This document shows positions 1 to 9,900 of a stretch of 64,000 bases of DNA, piece by piece. The notes under the pieces are model-generated. The model did no database searches. It was not told the origin of the DNA and saw only the letters and a program-made list of their open reading frames with translations. The translations under genes and the position numbers were made by a program. Positions within the stretch are counted from its first letter, which is position 1. Each line of letters starts with the position of its first letter. This stretch comes from Chryseobacterium sp. SN22 (GTDB taxonomy: Bacteria > Bacteroidota > Bacteroidia > Flavobacteriales > Weeksellaceae), in assembly GCF_008329705.1 (NCBI RefSeq), contig NZ_VTSX01000018.1, positions 47,540-111,539 on the forward strand, written 5' to 3'.

Positions 1-46
1 AGCAATCAGCAACATCATAGGAATGCTCATCAACGTGTTCAATTAA
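1..46 (+). CDS. secE: Preprotein translocase subunit SecE, 3' end only
   Basis: Frame 2 of the first bases reads a short hydrophobic tail (AISNIIGMLINVFN) and stops with TAA at 44-46, 21 nt before the nusG start. SecE is a small tail-anchored inner-membrane protein that clamps the SecY channel, and it sits immediately before nusG in most bacteria. The hydrophobic C-terminus and this position support the call, but only 14 residues are visible, so the identification rests largely on gene order. Confidence 0.75.
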   Translation, partial: AISNIIGMLINVFN

Positions 47-67
47 TAATAAAAGTATTTTCCCAAA

Positions 68-610
68 ATGAGCGAATTGAAATGGTATGTGCTGAAAGCA
101 ATCAGCGGACAGGAAAATAAAGTGAAGAACTACATTGAAACGGAGATCAAACGTTTGGGGTTTGAACAGTACGTTACTCAGGTAGTGATTCCTATGGAAA
201 AGGTAATTCAGATCAGAAACGGTAAAAAAGTTCCTAAAGAAAGACCTTACTATCCTGGATACTTAATGATTGAAGCTGATTTGATGGGGGAAATTCCACA
301 CGTTATCAAAAACATTCCCGGCGTTATTTCTTTCTTAAGCTTAACCAAAGGAGGAGACCCTGTTCCGATGAGAAAATCGGAGGTTAACAGAATGCTTGGA
401 AGAATGGATGAACTTTCAGAATTTGCAAGCGATGTTGAAATCCCTTATATCGTGGGTGAAAACGTTAAAGTAATTGACGGACCATTCAACGGATTCAACG
501 GAACAGTAGAAAAAATTCTTGAAGATAAAAAGAAAATTGAAGTTTCCGTTCTGATCTTCGGCAGAAAGACACCAATGGAACTTAGTTATATGCAGGTTGA
601 AAAAGTATAA
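68..610 (+). CDS. nusG: Transcription termination/antitermination factor NusG
   Basis: NusG binds the RNA polymerase clamp, suppresses pausing, and couples transcription to Rho or to the ribosome. The 180-residue product has the usual two-domain layout. The NGN domain (about residues 5-110) opens with KWYVLKAISGQE and contains ERPYYPGYLMIE. The KOW domain (about 128-178) contains IVGENVKVIDGPFNGFNGT. Length and motifs are normal for the family. The ATG lies 21 nt after the secE stop, so the two are probably cotranscribed. A strong hairpin terminator follows 21 nt after the stop, so the ribosomal protein genes downstream do not depend on read-through from here. Confidence 0.97.
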   Translation: MSELKWYVLKAISGQENKVKNYIETEIKRLGFEQYVTQVVIPMEKVIQIRNGKKVPKERPYYPGYLMIEADLMGEIPHVIKNIPGVISFLSLTKGGDPVPMRKSEVNRMLGRMDELSEFASDVEIPYIVGENVKVIDGPFNGFNGTVEKILEDKKKIEVSVLIFGRKTPMELSYMQVEKV

Positions 611-630
611 TACTTTTCATTATAAATAAA

Positions 631-658
631 AACCGTTCATTATTTGAACGGTTTTTTT
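631..658 (+). terminator. Intrinsic terminator after nusG
   Basis: AACCGTTC (631-638) pairs with GAACGGTT (646-653) around a 7-nt loop and is followed by a T run. It ends the secE-nusG transcript. Confidence 0.9.
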
Positions 659-985
659 GTTTGTAGAACATGGGAAATTACTTCAGATACCAGATGCTGA
701 GTAAATAAATAAACCAGTTAATTTCTACCGTTAATTTTATTTGTATAACATTTCCAATTATGATCCTGAAAGATTTATAGGAAATTGTAAATTTTTAATA
801 GGCAGAACGTTTTGTTAATCTAAGGAATTTCCTGTATCAGGCTTCCGCTTCCGACATTTTAATCCGAATTCTGTATCAAACCTACTTAAATTATAAAATA
901 TTTAATTTGACGAAAAAAAATCACATAAGTTTGAATTGTTTTATGTATATTTAAATAAACAAAATATAACCATAATTCAAATTTT
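659..985. other. Intergenic region between nusG and the inserted gene pair
   Basis: About 330 nt of AT-rich DNA. I see no open frame with family features and no clear repeat. The only promoter-like element is a weak TATATTTA-type box about 35-40 nt upstream of the next ATG. It presumably carries the promoter of the secreted gene pair at 986-3344. Confidence 0.5.
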
Positions 986-1735
986 ATGTACAGAGCGATT
1001 TTACTTGCACTTATTTCGTGCGCAGCCTTTTCTGTAAAGGCACAATGGTCTTTAAACGGAAATTCAGGAACGAATCCTCCCTCAAACTTTATCGGCACCA
1101 CAGATAATAAAGATCTTGTTTTTAAAACCAACAATGTCGAACGTTTTAAGATTGCCCAGGGGGCTATGTTTTTCAAACCTCATACGGTTGATGGAGACGG
1201 TATCGATATTATTGATGACACGCAAAACCGCAACGGCGGAACCGACGTTGTATGGATCAAAAGCGTGTATGCCCAGCCTAATGATATCGGGCTTTTAACG
1301 GTTTCTTCGGCAAATTGGCAATATCCTATTTTTTCTGCAAGAGAAAACGGTAAAATATTAATGGGTGTTACATGGAACAACACAGGGCTTACTTCATGCT
1401 CAGATTGTAATTCTTACAGATTGTTCGTAAAAGACGGAATAAAAACCGAAAAGATAAAAGTAGACATTGCATCAGCAAATGGCTGGGCAGATTATGTTTT
1501 CGATAAAGATTACCAACTAAGGTCTTTAGAGGATATTAAAACATACATCGATGAAAATAAGCATTTGCCTGAAGTTCCTTCTACGGATGATGTACTGAAG
1601 AACGGTGTGGAACTGAAAGAAATGAACGTTTTGCTATTGAAGAAAGTGGAAGAGCTTACTTTGCACATGATTGAAATGAACGAAAGGCTTAAAAAACAGG
1701 ATGAACTGATCAGTTCAATGAAAAAAAGAAAATAG
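986..1735 (+). CDS. Secreted protein with coiled C-terminal stalk (tail-fibre-like trailer)
   Basis: The 249-residue product begins with a Sec signal peptide (about residues 1-20, ending SVKAQ). The middle (25-150) is rich in Asn, Thr and Gly and looks beta-structured. The last 90 residues carry a trailer common in Bacteroidota: GIKTEKIKVDIA, then NGWADYVFDKDY, then a Leu/Glu/Lys-rich helix with HLPEVPS and EMNVLLLKKVEEL. In related proteins this end resembles trimerising or chaperone segments of phage tail fibres. The next gene, a metalloprotease, starts 1 nt after this stop, so the two are translated from one message and probably act together outside the cell. Exact function is unknown. Confidence 0.75.
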   Translation: MYRAILLALISCAAFSVKAQWSLNGNSGTNPPSNFIGTTDNKDLVFKTNNVERFKIAQGAMFFKPHTVDGDGIDIIDDTQNRNGGTDVVWIKSVYAQPNDIGLLTVSSANWQYPIFSARENGKILMGVTWNNTGLTSCSDCNSYRLFVKDGIKTEKIKVDIASANGWADYVFDKDYQLRSLEDIKTYIDENKHLPEVPSTDDVLKNGVELKEMNVLLLKKVEELTLHMIEMNERLKKQDELISSMKKRK

Positions 1736-1736
1736 G

Positions 1737-3344
1737 ATGAGATATTTACTTTTCTTTACACTATTTGTTTGCACGTTTACCAGTACACATGCACAGGATA
1801 ATCCTTTTATAGCGACCTGTGCGATGGGAAAAGAAGTACAGCCTAAGGAAATCGGTCACATCAAAGATAATCCAAAGCTTTTAAATACAAACTGTGCCGG
1901 TTCGTCACCATATAACTATGACAATAATTTGTATATGCCTCAAAGCAATGATGCAGTTATCTATATTAAATTGAATTTTATATTTTTAACGAAACCTGAC
2001 GGCACCGGTAACTTTGAGCAGAATAACCCGGAACATGTACAGGTTATCGACGATCTTGTTGCGGCCATGAATTACAGAATTGCTAATCTGGGACAGCCTG
2101 CAGCAGGATGTGACGGAGACGGACAGACCAATTTTAGCAATACGAAAATACAGGCTGTCGTGAATAAAATCTGGAAAGCAGATCCGGCATGGGATTTTTT
2201 GTATACCGGCTACGATCCGAACCTTGGTCCCTTAGGAGGAAATATGCCGCTTTATCCGCCATCTTCAGATTATTACTACACGTATCTGGACAGCGATCCC
2301 TCGATTCCTTCAGGAATTAATGTGGTATTTGCCAACAACGGTGATATTTACAACCATTATATGACAACCGGGGATTATACCCTGCCGCCAGGTGAAGGCT
2401 GGGCTGCTTCGGAATTTCCTTATTATACACCGGTAGACCGAAAATTAAGACAGTTTTGGCCAAATCTATTCAATAAATACCTGTCCATGAAAAATTTTGT
2501 CGTAAACAATCCTACATGGGGAAGCCAGCCATGGTCAGTGATCAGACAATGGTTTATCGGAATGGGCTATACCAGTTTTCCACACGAGTTGGGTCACAAC
2601 CTGGGACTCTATCATCACGACTGCGGATCCAACATCATGAGTTACGCCCAGGGAAATCATGACTATTTCAGCAGGGACGATATCGGCACAATGTACAGAA
2701 GTGCATCGGTTACCAGCGCAAGACAGTATTTTACGGAAAATTCATTTAAAAATACCAACCTGAATGTAACTTCCAATGAAGTCTGGGACATCAATTTCAG
2801 AAATTATTCAACAGTAAGAATTGACAACAATGCAAGCCTGAAAACGACCTGCAAGCTTATTATGGCTCCGCAGAGTAGGGTTATCGTAAAAAGCGGAAGC
2901 AACTTTATTATTGAAGGAGCAGAGGTCAGCTCAGCCAATAACTCTTCCTGGAATGGCGTAAAAGTAGAAGGAAACGGGTATTGTTTGATTATGCCTGACA
3001 CGAAGATCGATAATAATTATTTTTACATCTATACTGATAATATTATGACCAATGATAAAATGTCAAATAGTAAAGCGGCAGATCCAAGAATCTCAAAAGA
3101 TCAAAAACCTGCCGTTTCACAAAGTATCCTTAAAATTTATCCGAATCCGACAGGAGATTTTATCAATATACGCACAGATGAGGATATTCTTTCTGTATCG
3201 GTATATAATATGTCCGGACAAAAAATAATTAATTACAACGAAAACTTAAAAAGAGTGGATGTTCAGCCGATTCCGAACGGGATCTATCTGTTAGAAATAA
3301 AAACTAAAGCCCAAACAATTACAGAGAAATTTATTAAAAAATAA
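1737..3344 (+). CDS. T9SS-secreted zinc metalloprotease (metzincin, M43-like)
   Basis: Secreted 535-residue protease. A signal peptide spans about residues 1-19 (ending THAQ). The extended metzincin zinc motif HELGHNLGLYHH is at about 282-293 and provides three His ligands and the catalytic Glu. A Met-turn (NIMSYAQ) follows at about 299. The C-terminal 75 residues form a T9SS type A sorting domain: ILKIYPNPTGDFINI, then VSVYNMSGQKI, then IPNGIYLLEI and a basic end. In this family the tail directs export through the Por secretion system and is removed at the surface. Between the protease domain and the tail (about 350-430) is a beta-rich stretch of unknown role. The substrate is unknown. The gene is coupled to its upstream neighbour with a 1-nt gap. 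Confidence 0.88.
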   Translation: MRYLLFFTLFVCTFTSTHAQDNPFIATCAMGKEVQPKEIGHIKDNPKLLNTNCAGSSPYNYDNNLYMPQSNDAVIYIKLNFIFLTKPDGTGNFEQNNPEHVQVIDDLVAAMNYRIANLGQPAAGCDGDGQTNFSNTKIQAVVNKIWKADPAWDFLYTGYDPNLGPLGGNMPLYPPSSDYYYTYLDSDPSIPSGINVVFANNGDIYNHYMTTGDYTLPPGEGWAASEFPYYTPVDRKLRQFWPNLFNKYLSMKNFVVNNPTWGSQPWSVIRQWFIGMGYTSFPHELGHNLGLYHHDCGSNIMSYAQGNHDYFSRDDIGTMYRSASVTSARQYFTENSFKNTNLNVTSNEVWDINFRNYSTVRIDNNASLKTTCKLIMAPQSRVIVKSGSNFIIEGAEVSSANNSSWNGVKVEGNGYCLIMPDTKIDNNYFYIYTDNIMTNDKMSNSKAADPRISKDQKPAVSQSILKIYPNPTGDFINIRTDEDILSVSVYNMSGQKIINYNENLKRVDVQPIPNGIYLLEIKTKAQTITEKFIKK

Positions 3345-3367
3345 TCTTTAACACTTTTTAGTAAAAA

Positions 3368-3397
3368 ATGCTGCATCCTGATGCGGCATTTTTTTTT
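3368..3397 (+). terminator. Intrinsic terminator after the metalloprotease gene
   Basis: ATGCTGCATC (3368-3377) pairs with GATGCGGCAT (3380-3389) with one G-T wobble and is followed by a run of T. It separates the inserted pair from the rplK operon. Confidence 0.85.
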
Positions 3398-3445
3398 CAG
3401 CATATTGTTCTCCCATTATTTATTCTGAATTTTAATACGTTACTA

Positions 3446-3476
3446 TTTGCTATTTCAAAAATTATTCATAATTTTG
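3446..3476 (+). promoter_or_regulatory. Promoter of the rplK-rplA-rplJ-rplL operon
   Basis: TTTG at 3446-3449, a 19-nt spacer, then TAATTTTG at 3469-3476. This matches the Bacteroidota primary-sigma consensus TTTG-N19/20-TAnnTTTG in every fixed base. Transcription would start near 3480, leaving a leader of about 95 nt before rplK. Confidence 0.8.
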
Positions 3477-3573
3477 CAGTCCGAAAAGTAGGATTATTTA
3501 AGGTGAGAATGGATAACCTACTGAATAATAATGCTTCCAAACTCATTCATTATTCAAATTTAAAAAACAAACA

Positions 3574-4017
3574 ATGGCTAAAAAAGTCTTTAAAATGGTA
3601 AAGCTTCAGGTGAAAGGTGGCGCAGCTAACCCTTCTCCACCAGTAGGTCCAGCATTGGGTTCTGCAGGTGTGAACATCATGGAGTTTTGTAAGCAATTTA
3701 ACGGAAGAACGCAAGATAAGCCGGGACAAGTTTTACCTGTAGTAATTACAGTATACGAAGACAAATCTTTTGAATTCGTAATCAAAACTCCTCCTGCAGC
3801 AATCCAGTTGATGGATGCGGCTAAGATCAAAGGTGGTTCCGGAGAACCGAACAGAAACAAAGTAGGTTCTGTATCTTGGGATCAGGTGAAAAAAATCGCT
3901 GAAGACAAAATGGGAGACCTAAACTGCTTTACGATGGATTCAGCTATTTCTATGGTTGCAGGTACTGCAAGATCTATGGGATTAAGAGTAACAGGAACTA
4001 AACCAACTAACGCTTAA
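3574..4017 (+). CDS. rplK: 50S ribosomal protein L11
   Basis: L11 binds 23S rRNA at the GTPase-associated centre together with L10 and L7/L12. The 147-residue product shows the Pro-rich N-terminal signature ([20 protein letters not shown]) and the C-terminal rRNA-binding domain with the [10 protein letters not shown] end. Length is normal. It is the first gene of the rplK-rplA-rplJ-rplL operon, with its own consensus promoter about 100 nt upstream, and rplA follows after 11 nt. Confidence 0.98.
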   Translation: MAKKVFKMVKLQVKGGAANPSPPVGPALGSAGVNIMEFCKQFNGRTQDKPGQVLPVVITVYEDKSFEFVIKTPPAAIQLMDAAKIKGGSGEPNRNKVGSVSWDQVKKIAEDKMGDLNCFTMDSAISMVAGTARSMGLRVTGTKPTNA

Positions 4018-4028
4018 AACTTAAAGAA

Positions 4029-4721
4029 ATGGCAAAATTGACAAAAAAGCAAAAAGAAGCTTTAAGCAAAGTAGAAAAAGGAAGAATCTATAACCTTGAA
4101 GAAGGTTCAGCACTTGTAAAAGAAGTAAACACTGCAAAGTTTGACGCTTCCGTAGACATCGCTGTAAGATTAGGGGTAGATCCTAGAAAAGCAAACCAAA
4201 TGGTAAGAGGTGTTGTATCTCTTCCTCACGGAACTGGTAAAGATGTTAAAGTTTTGGCTTTAGTAACTCCAGATAAAGAAGCAGAAGCTAAAGAAGCGGG
4301 TGCTGACTATGTAGGTCTTGACGAATACCTGCAAAAAATCAAAGAAGGCTGGACTGATGTTGACGTTATCGTTACCATGCCGGCTGTAATGGGTAAATTA
4401 GGACCATTAGGTAGAGTATTAGGACCAAGAGGTTTGATGCCGAACCCTAAATCAGGAACTGTAACGATGGAAATCGGTAAAGCGGTAACTGAAGTAAAGG
4501 CTGGTAAAATCGATTTCAAAGTAGACAAATACGGTATTATCCATGCTGGTATCGGTAAAGTATCTTTCGATGCTGCCAAAATCAAGGAAAATGCTCAGGA
4601 ATTGATCTCTACTCTGATCAAAATGAAACCGACTGCTGCGAAAGGAACTTATGTGAAGTCAATCTACTTGTCTTCTACCATGAGCCCGGGTATTGCAATT
4701 GATACTAAATCTGTTAACTAA
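4029..4721 (+). CDS. rplA: 50S ribosomal protein L1
   Basis: L1 forms the mobile stalk at the ribosomal E site, and in many bacteria it represses its own operon by binding the mRNA. The 230-residue product has the family signature [21 protein letters not shown] at about residues 125-145. The gene lies 11 nt after rplK and 17 nt before rplJ, the conserved order. I did not identify an L1 operator in the leader. Confidence 0.98.
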   Translation: MAKLTKKQKEALSKVEKGRIYNLEEGSALVKEVNTAKFDASVDIAVRLGVDPRKANQMVRGVVSLPHGTGKDVKVLALVTPDKEAEAKEAGADYVGLDEYLQKIKEGWTDVDVIVTMPAVMGKLGPLGRVLGPRGLMPNPKSGTVTMEIGKAVTEVKAGKIDFKVDKYGIIHAGIGKVSFDAAKIKENAQELISTLIKMKPTAAKGTYVKSIYLSSTMSPGIAIDTKSVN

Positions 4722-4738
4722 TTTTAATCCTTAAGACA

Positions 4739-5326
4739 ATGACAAAAGACCAAAAAGTTGTAGCAATACAAGAGATCAAAGACTTGCTTCAGGATGCAAA
4801 AGTAGTTTATGTAGCAGATCTTGAAGGTTTGAACGCTGCTAAATCTTCTGACTTCAGAAGACAGGCTTTCAAACAGAATATTCAGGTGAAAGTAGTAAAG
4901 AATACACTTTTGCAAAAAGCAATGGAACAAATGGAAGGAGTAGATTACTCTGAAATGTTCCAGTCTTTCAAAGGAAACTCGGCGTTGATGATTTCTGAAA
5001 CGGCTAACGCTCCTGCGAAATTAATCCAAGGGTTCAGAAAGAAAGAAGAAAAGCCGGCTTTGAAATCTGCTTTTGTTCAGGAAACTTTCTATGTTGGTGA
5101 CAACAACCTGGACATGTTGGCAAACATCAAGTCCAGAGAAGAAATGATCGGTGAAATCATCGGATTACTTCAGTCTCCAATCCAAAGAGTTGTTTCTGCT
5201 CTTCAAAACAAGCCTGAGACAGTAGAAGCTAAAGCTGAAGAAGCTGCCCCTGCAGCAGAAGAAGCTCCTGCTACTGAAACTCCGGAAACTCCGGCTGCTG
5301 AAGGAGAAGCTCCAGCTGCTGAATAA
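4739..5326 (+). CDS. rplJ: 50S ribosomal protein L10 with an Ala/Glu/Pro-rich tail
   Basis: L10 anchors the L7/L12 dimers to the ribosomal stalk. The N-terminal rRNA-binding part (residues 1-100, KDQKVVAIQEIKDLL onward) and the L7/L12-binding helix (about 130-160, IIGLLQSPIQRVVSALQ) are present. After residue 163 the protein carries about 32 residues of low-complexity AEEAAPAAEEAPATETPETP type sequence ending GEAPAAE. L10 is usually about 165-175 residues, so the tail makes it clearly longer. Such acidic tails occur on L10 of some Bacteroidota, and their role is not established to my knowledge. Confidence 0.97.
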   Translation: MTKDQKVVAIQEIKDLLQDAKVVYVADLEGLNAAKSSDFRRQAFKQNIQVKVVKNTLLQKAMEQMEGVDYSEMFQSFKGNSALMISETANAPAKLIQGFRKKEEKPALKSAFVQETFYVGDNNLDMLANIKSREEMIGEIIGLLQSPIQRVVSALQNKPETVEAKAEEAAPAAEEAPATETPETPAAEGEAPAAE

Positions 5327-5371
5327 TTTACACTCAAAAAATAATCAATAATCAACAAAAACATTACAACA

Positions 5372-5740
5372 ATGTCAGATTTAAAAAATTTAGCTGAAAC
5401 GCTAGTAAACTTAACAGTAAAAGACGTAAACGAATTAGCTGCTATCCTTAAGGATGAGTACGGAATTGAGCCTGCTGCTGCTGCAGTAGTAATGGCTGGT
5501 CCAGGTGCTGGTGAAGCTGCTGAAGAAAAGACTGAATTCGACGTAATTCTTAAGTCTGCAGGTGCTTCTAAATTAGCGATCGTTAAATTGGTAAAAGATT
5601 TAACTGGTGCTGGTCTTAAAGAAGCTAAAGATATCGTAGATGGTGCTCCTGCTCCAATCAAAACTGGTATCTCTAAAGACGAAGCTGAAGCGCTTAAGAA
5701 GCAATTAGAAGAAGCTGGTGCTGAAGTAGAATTGAAGTAA
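5372..5740 (+). CDS. rplL: 50S ribosomal protein L7/L12
   Basis: L7/L12 dimers on the ribosomal stalk recruit and stimulate translation GTPases. The 122-residue product has the N-terminal dimerisation helix ([19 protein letters not shown]), an Ala/Gly-rich hinge at about 35-55, and the C-terminal factor-binding domain with the conserved KTEFDVIL and [13 protein letters not shown] segments. It ends the operon and is followed by a strong terminator 21 nt after the stop. In many bacteria this message continues into rpoBC, but not obviously here. Confidence 0.98.
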   Translation: MSDLKNLAETLVNLTVKDVNELAAILKDEYGIEPAAAAVVMAGPGAGEAAEEKTEFDVILKSAGASKLAIVKLVKDLTGAGLKEAKDIVDGAPAPIKTGISKDEAEALKKQLEEAGAEVELK

Positions 5741-5761
5741 TCATTTACTTTATACATACAG

Positions 5762-5790
5762 AGCCGTCCCAATTTTGGGACGGCTTTTTT
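5762..5790 (+). terminator. Intrinsic terminator after rplL
   Basis: AGCCGTCCCA (5762-5771) pairs with TGGGACGGCT (5776-5785) over a 4-nt loop and is followed by TTTTT. This strong hairpin should largely uncouple rplJL from rpoBC transcription. Confidence 0.92.
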
Positions 5791-5890
5791 ATATAGAGTC
5801 ATCTACCGCTTTAGCTTTGTGTTGGTTTTAAGTTTTAAAAGCAGGCAGGGAGTTGGGTGCAGATCATATAACATTATAATCAACTGTCTT

Positions 5891-6526
5891 ATGAAAAAGT
5901 CAGGCTTATTCTTCTTTTTTTATTTCCATGTATGACGCGCAGGACCGTGTACGGATAACAAGCTGCGGCGAACAGCTGAAATCTTTATATCTTGGGATGG
6001 ATGTCCTGCACAAATGGCAGTCTGGCCGGCATATCAACTGGCAGACCGGTGAACCGGATGATCCTGGTGCGGTCTCCGGAAGAAAAACCCATTGCAGTGC
6101 TTTTGTCGCAGCCGCCTACGAACGCCGCGGAATTTACATTTTAAGACCGCCCGAACATAAGCAGGAATTGCTTGCCAATGCCCAGCTCAAATGGCTGACT
6201 TCTGACCAGGCAAAAGATTTCGGATGGCATCCGATCACAAAAATATTTTATTTGAAGCACAGAAAATGGCAGATGAAGGCTATCTGGTCCTTGCATGTGC
6301 CCAAAACCCGGACCGGGACATATCGCATTGGTGATGCCGGCGCATCTTTCTTCAAAACAGATTCAGCAGACTGGCCCGCTACTCATTCAGTCTTCCACGC
6401 AAAACAGTGTGGATGCCTGGTTTCGTGATGCGTTCAGACAATCATATTGCAGACTGGAATGCTGCTACAGATAATGTGGTATTCTTCTATAACAACAAAT
6501 TGGGTTGCCCGATAGACCGTAAATAA
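5891..6526 (+). pseudogene. Frameshifted secreted protein, NlpC/P60-like cysteine peptidase type
   Basis: A degraded gene lies between rplL and rpoB. An ATG at 5891 starts a signal-like peptide (MKKSGLFFFFYFHV) that breaks in a poly-T tract. The next frame carries THCSAFVAAAYERRGIYILRPPEHKQ and related sequence up to about 6230. A second frame continues with EAQKMADEGYLVLACAQNPD to about 6315. A third gives PGHIALVMPAHLSS and VDAWFRDAF to about 6433. The second frame then resumes with DNHIADWNAATDNVVFFYNN and stops at 6524-6526. Pieced together, this resembles secreted proteins with a Cys near an N-terminal helix (CSAFV) and a downstream GHIA motif, as in NlpC/P60-like peptidases. At least four frame changes make sequencing error unlikely. 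Confidence 0.75.
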
Positions 6527-6656
6527 GAACCGTTGTACTATTATTTAATTTTTAATTTAATTTCGTGCAATAATAAAAAATGAATTTTCCGTGTCTTTAC
6601 GGGAATTGCCGGACAATAGGGTATTTCAAGAAATTGTTGAAAATAAGGCGTTTATA

Positions 6657-6688
6657 TTTGTGAAAGACAATTTATTTTTCTATCTTTG
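6657..6688 (+). promoter_or_regulatory. Promoter of rpoB-rpoC
   Basis: TTTG at 6657-6660, a 20-nt spacer, then TATCTTTG at 6681-6688, a full match to the Bacteroidota TTTG / TAnnTTTG consensus. Transcription should begin near 6692. Confidence 0.8.
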
Positions 6689-6743
6689 CAGTCTCTTTTG
6701 GCGCGAATAATTGTATACATATCTCTAAAATATTGAATATCAC

Positions 6744-6765
6744 CTCTTTCATGATTGTGAAGGAG
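6744..6765 (+). other. Hairpin in the rpoB leader RNA
   Basis: CTCTTTCAT (6744-6752) and GTGAAGGAG (6757-6765) form a 9-bp stem with two G-U pairs around a 4-nt loop (GATT). It lies about 55 nt after the predicted transcription start and has no T run, so it is not a simple terminator. It could be a regulatory element for rpoBC, but this is inference. Confidence 0.45.
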
Positions 6766-6996
6766 ATTTCCTGTTTATGGATATGACGGCGATTCTGCCT
6801 CAAAAGTAATAAAAATATTTTGCATTACGCTGTGAAAAGATATACCAGTGTTGCAGTTAGAAAAAAAACAAGTACAGGGTTGAAGGTTCTTCGTGAGCGC
6901 CAAAACACTTTTACCTTTCATTTTGACCTTGTTACGTGTTCTTTTCTGATATTTTTTAATGAATCAAAATATTTTTTAACCTTTCTTAAAAGTTTT

Positions 6997-9900
6997 ATGA
7001 GTAAAACAACACCTACAACAAGGGGAAATCAGAGAGTAAATTTCTCTTCAGCGAAAGGAAAAATCATCACGCCGGACTTCCTGGATATCCAGATTGAGTC
7101 TTTTGCTGAGTTTTTCCAGCTTGATACCCTGCCTGAAGACAGAAGAGATGAAGGTCTTTACAAGACTTTTCAGGAAAATTTCCCGATTACGGATTCCAGA
7201 AACCAATTTGTACTGGAATTCCTGGATTATCTGGTAGATTCTCCACGTTATTCAATCGATGAGTGTGTGGAAAGAGGACTTACGTATTCCGTGCCTCTTA
7301 AAGCGAGACTTAAACTGTATTGTACAGACCCTGAGCACGAGGATTTCCAGACGGTGGTTCAGGATGTATATTTAGGCCCGGTTCCTTACATGACGCCTAG
7401 CGGATCTTTCATCATCAACGGTGCTGAAAGGGTTATCGTTACGCAGTTGCACCGTTCACCCGGTGTATTCTTCGGACAGACGTACCACGCCAACGGAACC
7501 AAACTTTACTATTCAAGAATCATTCCTTTCAAAGGATCCTGGATGGAATTTACAACCGATATCAACAGCGTAATGTACGCGTATATCGACCGTAAGAAAA
7601 AATTACCGTTAACGACTTTATTAAGAGCCATCGGTTATGAATCTGATAAGGACATCCTTCAGATCTTCGACCTTGCTGAAGAAGTGAAAGTTTCTAAAGC
7701 GGCCCTTAAAAAAGTAGAAGGAAGAACATTGGCTGCGAGAGTCTTAAACACCTGGTTCGAAGACTTCGTAGACGAAGATACGGGTGAAGTAGTTTCTATC
7801 GAAAGAAACGAGATCATCCTTGATAGAGAAACAATCCTTGAAAAAGAGCATCTGGATCTGATCCTTGATGCCGGTGTGAAATCTATTTTGATTCACAAAG
7901 AAAACAGCAACGAGTTCTCTATTATCCAGAATACCTTACAGAAAGACCCTACCAACTCTGAAAAAGAAGCGGTAGAATATATCTACCGTCAGTTAAGAAA
8001 TGCAGATCCGCCAGATGAGGAAACCGCAAGAGGGATCATTGAGAAATTATTCTTCTCCGAGCAAAGATATTCCTTAGGTGAAGTAGGACGTTACCGACTG
8101 AACAAAAAATTAAGTCTGAATATTCCTACAACGACTGAAGTTCTTACCAAAGAAGATATCATCGCGATTGTAAGACACTTGATCGAGCTGGTCAATTCAA
8201 AAACGGATGTTGATGATATCGACCACTTATCCAACAGGAGAATTAAAACCGTTGGTGAGCAGTTGGCAGGACAGTTCGGGGTTGGTCTTTCAAGAATTGC
8301 AAGAACCATCAAAGAGAGAATGAACGTTAGAGATAACGAGATCTTTACTCCGCTTGATCTTGTGAACGCGAAGACATTAACGTCCGTAATCAATTCCTTC
8401 TTCGGAACCAACCAGCTTTCCCAGTTCATGGACCAGACCAACCCATTGTCGGAGATCACTCACAAGAGAAGATTGTCTGCACTAGGGCCAGGAGGTTTAT
8501 CAAGAGAAAGAGCAGGTTTCGAGGTTCGTGACGTTCACCATACCCACTACGGAAGAATTTGTCCGATTGAAACTCCGGAAGGACCGAACATCGGTTTGAT
8601 CTCTTCATTAGGGATTTATGCTAAAATCAACAGACTTGGTTTCATTGAAACGCCATACAGAAAAGTAGAAAACGGTAAGATCGAGCTTTCGGCAGATCCG
8701 ATCTACTTAAATGCTGAAGATGAAGAATCCAAAGTAATCGCTCAGGCCAACGTTGAGTTGAGCGACAACGGGGAATTCGAAACCGACAGGATTATTGCAA
8801 GACTGGATGGTGATTATCCGGTAGTGGAGCCTAACCAGGTAGACCTTATCGACGTAGCACCAAACCAGATTTCCGGTATTTCCGCTTCATTGATTCCGTT
8901 CCTGGAGCATGATGATGCGAACCGTGCATTGATGGGATCCAACATGATGCGTCAGGCCGTTCCTCTATTGAAGCCGCAGGCTCCGATCGTTGGTACAGGG
9001 CTTGAGCAACAAGTTGCAAGAGATTCAAGAATTTTGATCAATGCCGAAGGTACCGGTACCGTAGAGTATGTGGATGCTGACAGAATCGTTATTAAATACG
9101 AAAGAAGTGAAGACGAGGATTTGGTACAATTCGAGTCTGCTACGAAAACATATAACTTAACCAAGTTCAGAAAAACCAACCAGAGTACGACCATTACCCT
9201 GAGACCAAACGTAAGAGTTGGAGATGTGGTGGAAAAAGGGCAGGTGCTTTGCGACGGGTATGCTACTGAAAAAGGAGAATTGGCTCTTGGTAGAAACCTG
9301 GTGGTTGCCTTCATGCCTTGGAAAGGGTACAACTTCGAGGATGCGATCGTAATCAACGAAAAAGTAGTTCGTGAAGACTGGTTTACTTCCATCCACGTAG
9401 ATGAATATTCTCTTGAAGTTCGTGATACCAAATTAGGTATGGAAGAGCTTACAGCAGATATTCCTAACGTTTCTGAAGAAGCTACCAAAGATCTTGATGA
9501 GAATGGTATGATCAGAATCGGGGCTGAAGTGAAGCCTGGAGACATCATGATCGGTAAGATTACGCCGAAAGGTGAATCTGATCCGACTCCGGAAGAAAAA
9601 CTTCTGAGAGCGATCTTCGGTGATAAAGCCGGTGATGTGAAAGATGCTTCCTTGAAAGCGGACTCTTCATTAAGAGGAGTTGTTATCAACAAGAAGCTGT
9701 TCTCCAGAAACATCAAAGACAAAAAGAAAAGAACAGAAGAAAAACTTAAGCTTGAAGAAATTGAAAACACTTACAAGGCTAAGTTTGATGAGCTGAGAAA
9801 TACCTTAATTGAAAAATTAAATACCCTTGTTAGCGGTAAAACTTCTCAGGGAGTGAAAAATGACCTGGATGAAGAGATCATCGGTAAAGGGGTGAAGTTT

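Larger units (their letters stand above)
6527..6996 (+). other. rpoB upstream region and leader
   Basis: This 470-nt stretch holds the rpoB promoter (6657-6688) and a transcribed leader of about 300 nt. The leader includes a stable hairpin at 6744-6765. The rpoB frame stays open upstream to 6820, but that extension has no similarity to RpoB, so the stretch is treated as leader. Confidence 0.6.

Noticed and set aside
3368..3601. Open frame of 77 codons upstream of rplK
   Set aside because: It begins in the terminator hairpin, crosses the rplK promoter and overlaps the rplK start; it has no protein-family features.
5203..5802. Open frame of 199 codons on the minus strand opposite rplJ-rplL
   Set aside because: A mirror of the Ala/Glu-rich codons of rplJ and rplL, and it runs through the terminator.
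8952..9770. Long minus-strand frame inside rpoB
   Set aside because: A by-product of biased codon use in a conserved gene; Ser/Leu-rich with no domain.
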